A stretch of 9,840 nt of DNA from an uncultured delta proteobacterium. Lineage in GTDB: Bacteria > Myxococcota_A > Polyangia > Polyangiales > Polyangiaceae. Numbering within the stretch: the stretch's first letter is position 1; each line of letters opens with the position of its first letter. Where the stretch lies: NCBI GenBank assembly GCA_903858055.1, contig CAIOHM010000349.1, positions 1 through 9,840 of the forward strand, written 5' to 3'. Under the pieces are notes generated by a model. It was not told the origin of the DNA and did not search any database. It saw nothing but the letters and a program-made list of their open reading frames with translations. Shown here piece after piece: positions 6,796-9,840 of the stretch. A program made the position numbers and the translations under genes.

Positions 6796-8681
6796 GGGTG
6801 CTGCTTCGGTTTGATGGAGAGGCGGACGCGATCGCGTCCAAGGACCGCATGCTCGACGGGCACGATGACATCGACGCGCGCACCGAGCGGGCTTGGCCCG
6901 AAGTCGCTCGACGAAGGGCGGAGGGCGTCGACCGCGAACGGCGGGAGGTCGCGCGCGACATGGGGGCCCATGAGCACGCCCTGCGAGGGCAGGCGCAGCG
7001 AGGCGCCGAGCGATCGAACGGGGGGCGCCGCAATGGCGGCGTTCGCGACGAGCTGCGCGAGCGACTCCGGGGCCGGACGATCGACGGTGAGCTCGGAGCC
7101 GTTGCCGATCTCGACGTCGACGTCGCGCCCCGCGAGGCTCGCGGGGATCGGGATGAGCACGGTCTTCGTGACCGTCGGGCCGTACATGGGCTCGAGGAGC
7201 ACGTTCACGCGCGCCGTGCCTCCCGCCTCCACGCGCGGCTCCGCGAGCGAGACGCCACGAATGCGCCACGCATCGCGCTCGTAGCGGACCGAGAGCGTGA
7301 TCTCGACGCGCTCGATGTGGCGCTGTTCCCAGGGGTTCGTGAGCACTTGGCCGACGAGGCGCACGCCGTCGGCGGCGTTCCAGTCGAGGTTCTCGGTACC
7401 CGTCGCCGTGACGACCTCGTCCACGAGGGAGACCGTGCCGTGGCCCTCGATGGTCACGCGCTGCTCCACACGCACGGCGAGATCGCGGCGCTCGGCGACC
7501 GTGGCCGCGACCGCTTGGCGGAGGACGACGCCGAGGATCTGCGGCCCGAGGAAGCGGTCCTCGGTGACGTTGACGCTCCACGTGGATTTCGGCGCGCCCT
7601 CGGCGCCCTTCACGGTGATGGAGACCGGGAACTGCGGCGCGTGCTTTTCGAGATCCGCGACGATGGCGCTCGGGCGGTCTTGCACGAGCGTGCCGAGCGG
7701 CTTCACGGGCTCGCCGACCTTCACGCTGCGCTGCTGGCTCGCGTAGATCCACAGCACTTTGCCCACGGCCGTGGGGAGCGCGACGTTGCCGGAGCCCATC
7801 ATGGGGTGTCCGAACGCGCAGAGCTTCGAGCCGACGACGTGCGTGACCGTGCCGAGGCCCATGAGGGAGATGTCGCCGGAGGCGAGCGTGACGCCGATGG
7901 CTCCGCCGTCCACGTAGGTGAGGTTCGCGTCGCCGTCGCGGCCGCCGCCACCGGTGCCCGCCGCGTAGGGCTCGATTCCAAATGGTGCGAAGACTTCGGC
8001 GAGATCGCGCAGGCCGCGATCGCTCATGCCGCCCACCATGAGAGGCGTCGTGACGCGCGCGACGCCCCCGACGTTCGCTGCAGGTTCGAGGCGCTGCGCG
8101 ACCTGCGCGCGATGGGCAGCCGGCGTCCACTGGTCGACCGGGCCTTCGAAGCGCAGCGGCGAGGCGGGTGAGGCCTCGAGCGCCGCGGAGGCCTTCTTCC
8201 TCTCGGCGCGTGCGGGCCGTTCGGGCAGCGGCGCGCGGCCTTCGCTTGGCCACAGACCCGGCGGGACGGCGCGCCGCAGCTCGGCGAGCATGTTCGTGAT
8301 CGGCGTGACGCCCGCGACGGCCTCCGACGGAAACGAGGTCATCGAGTAGGCGTAGGCGCCGAGCAGCTTGCCGCCGATGAACACGGGGCTCCCGGACATG
8401 CCTGCGACGACCTTCGCCGCCTGCAGGCGCGGATGGTCGGTCTTCACGAGCACGAGGTCTTGCCCCGGCTGAAACTGGTGAAGCACGTCGATGACCTCGA
8501 CGTCGAAGCGCTCGGGCTCGGTGCCGCGAAACACGGTGAGGCCGTAGCCCTTCATGCCGGGGCGGACGTCTTCGGGTCGGAGGATCGGCTCTTCCGATGC
8601 CGCACGAACGGCGAGCGGCGCGGTGAGGGCGAGGCTCGCGAGGACCCCGACGACGAGGGAGCAGGGAAGAAGGGCGCGCAC
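6792..8681 (-). CDS. SpoIVB/S55-like peptidase family protein, exported
   Basis: A 629-residue exported protein resembling the SpoIVB (peptidase S55) family of serine peptidases. It begins with GTG 8681, preceded only by a weak GAG. Residues 1-27 are a signal peptide (LVVGVLASLALTAPLAVRA) with likely cleavage before ASEE. The first conserved block is PGMKGYGLTVFRG (41-53). Next comes the serine motif GMSGSP (94-99), followed by VFIGGKLLGAYAYSM and GVTPITNML (124-132). A Pro/Ala-rich linker covers about 138-185. The second block contains GLGTVTHVVG (275-284) and AFGHPM (289-294), with H292 as the candidate catalytic histidine. The C-terminal half (about 330-629) is beta-rich and unassigned. 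In SpoIVB the His precedes the Ser motif, whereas here the order is reversed. Peptidase activity is therefore plausible but not shown. It is the first gene of the minus-strand cluster. Confidence 0.82.
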   Translation of the reverse strand: MRALLPCSLVVGVLASLALTAPLAVRAASEEPILRPEDVRPGMKGYGLTVFRGTEPERFDVEVIDVLHQFQPGQDLVLVKTDHPRLQAAKVVAGMSGSPVFIGGKLLGAYAYSMTSFPSEAVAGVTPITNMLAELRRAVPPGLWPSEGRAPLPERPARAERKKASAALEASPASPLRFEGPVDQWTPAAHRAQVAQRLEPAANVGGVARVTTPLMVGGMSDRGLRDLAEVFAPFGIEPYAAGTGGGGRDGDANLTYVDGGAIGVTLASGDISLMGLGTVTHVVGSKLCAFGHPMMGSGNVALPTAVGKVLWIYASQQRSVKVGEPVKPLGTLVQDRPSAIVADLEKHAPQFPVSITVKGAEGAPKSTWSVNVTEDRFLGPQILGVVLRQAVAATVAERRDLAVRVEQRVTIEGHGTVSLVDEVVTATGTENLDWNAADGVRLVGQVLTNPWEQRHIERVEITLSVRYERDAWRIRGVSLAEPRVEAGGTARVNVLLEPMYGPTVTKTVLIPIPASLAGRDVDVEIGNGSELTVDRPAPESLAQLVANAAIAAPPVRSLGASLRLPSQGVLMGPHVARDLPPFAVDALRPSSSDFGPSPLGARVDVIVPVEHAVLGRDRVRLSIKPKQHP

Positions 8682-8726
8682 AGCTCGATGGTAGCGGAAG
8701 TGCCTGCCCGCCGCGACGACGGAAGG

Positions 8727-8756
8727 TTGAGGCCCTTTCGTTCTCGGTGGTGTAGT
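8727..8756 (+). promoter_or_regulatory. Candidate sigma-70-like promoter with extended -10
   Basis: TTGAGG (8727-8732) matches TTGACA at its first four bases. TGTAGT (8751-8756) matches TATAAT at four of six, and the spacing between them is 18 bases. The bases just before the -10 are TGG, giving an extended -10 (TGn). Transcription would start near 8763, exactly at the ATG of the 30-codon frame. In such GC-rich DNA this AT-leaning spot stands out, but the match is imperfect and unconfirmed. Confidence 0.35.
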
Positions 8757-8762
8757 CTCCGC

Positions 8763-8851
8763 ATGAGGTTCATGCGTCGCCCACGAGTCATCCTTGCTGC
8801 CGCGTCTGCCGCTTGCGCGGAGGGTCGTCGGAACCCGAGCCGGAGCGCCTC

Positions 8852-8855
<4 letters not shown>
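8763..8855 (+). CDS. Possible 30-codon leader ORF overlapping the kinase start
   Basis: ATG 8763 opens a 30-residue frame (beginning MRFMRRPRVILAAASAAC) that ends at TGA 8853-8855, overlapping the GTG start of the kinase gene as GTGA (8852-8855). The peptide has a basic start, a short hydrophobic core and a Cys at 18, so it looks like a stub of an export or lipoprotein signal. The tail is Arg/Ser-rich. A second ATG in the same frame is at 8772. There is no good ribosome site, and third codon positions are less GC-rich than in the neighbouring genes, which argues against a conserved protein. It could be a translational leader coupled to the kinase gene, a gene remnant, or chance. Confidence 0.3.
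8842..8845 (+). promoter_or_regulatory. Ribosome binding site supporting kinase GTG start
   Basis: GGAG lies six bases upstream of GTG 8852. This decides for that start over the only other in-frame start-like codon, TTG 8813, which has no ribosome site. Confidence 0.5.

Positions 8856-9840
<985 letters not shown>

Larger units (their letters stand above)
8682..8851. other. Divergent intergenic region between S55-like gene and kinase gene
   Basis: These 170 bases separate two start codons that point away from each other, so promoters for both genes should lie here. A candidate sigma-70-like promoter for the kinase side is listed separately, as is a 30-codon frame. For the minus-strand gene I find no convincing promoter. 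No hairpin terminator or clear operator repeat was found. Confidence 0.6.

Noticed and set aside
6744..8171. Plus-strand frame of 475 codons opposite the S55-like gene
   Set aside because: The protein is rich in Arg/Asp/Ala/His without domain motifs. The minus-strand frame has a signal peptide and conserved blocks.
6796..8253. N-terminal 486-codon extension of the propeller frame
   Set aside because: It is Arg-rich shadow sequence of the S55-like gene. The signal peptide begins at the GTG at 6795, which overlaps the upstream stop.

Overview
The window is very GC-rich, almost every codon ends in G or C, and long open shadow frames run on both strands. It carries a eukaryote-type Ser/Thr kinase, a Cys-rich secreted lipoprotein with Asp/Ser/Ala/Gly linkers, and a large secreted propeller/FnIII protein. 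This combination suggests a myxobacterium-like member of Myxococcota (Polyangia-type). That is an inference from style and gene content, because no rRNA or other phylogenetic marker is present.

Layout. (1) Positions 1-3012, plus strand: a phosphate-uptake cluster, pstS (3' end only), pstC, pstA and phoU. pstS, pstC and pstA are tightly packed (3-nt gap, then an ATGA overlap). An 85-nt gap follows before phoU, and the ATPase gene pstB, which usually sits there, is absent. (2) Positions 3038-8681, minus strand, read from right to left: a SpoIVB/S55-like secreted peptidase-family protein; a secreted beta-propeller/FnIII protein whose GTG start overlaps the peptidase stop by 4 nt; a Cys-rich putative lipoprotein 44 nt further on; then a structured 126-nt spacer and a RadC-family JAMM protein. 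RadC converges on phoU with 25 nt between the stop codons. (3) Positions 8682-8851: a divergent intergenic region with a candidate promoter and a 30-codon reading frame overlapping the next gene. (4) From 8852 to the right edge, plus strand: the N-terminal 329 residues of a Hanks-type Ser/Thr protein kinase.

How the genes may work together. PstS, PstC and PstA bind phosphate and carry it across the inner membrane. PhoU links transporter state to the phosphate regulon. The ATPase must come from elsewhere in the genome. The minus-strand trio (S55-like protein, propeller protein, lipoprotein) is all predicted to be exported, and the first two are almost certainly co-translated, so they look like a small cell-envelope module. 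Its function is not known from the sequence. The kinase is divergently transcribed from this module, which is suggestive of but not evidence for a regulatory link. I see no tRNA, rRNA, CRISPR array, insertion sequence or phage gene.
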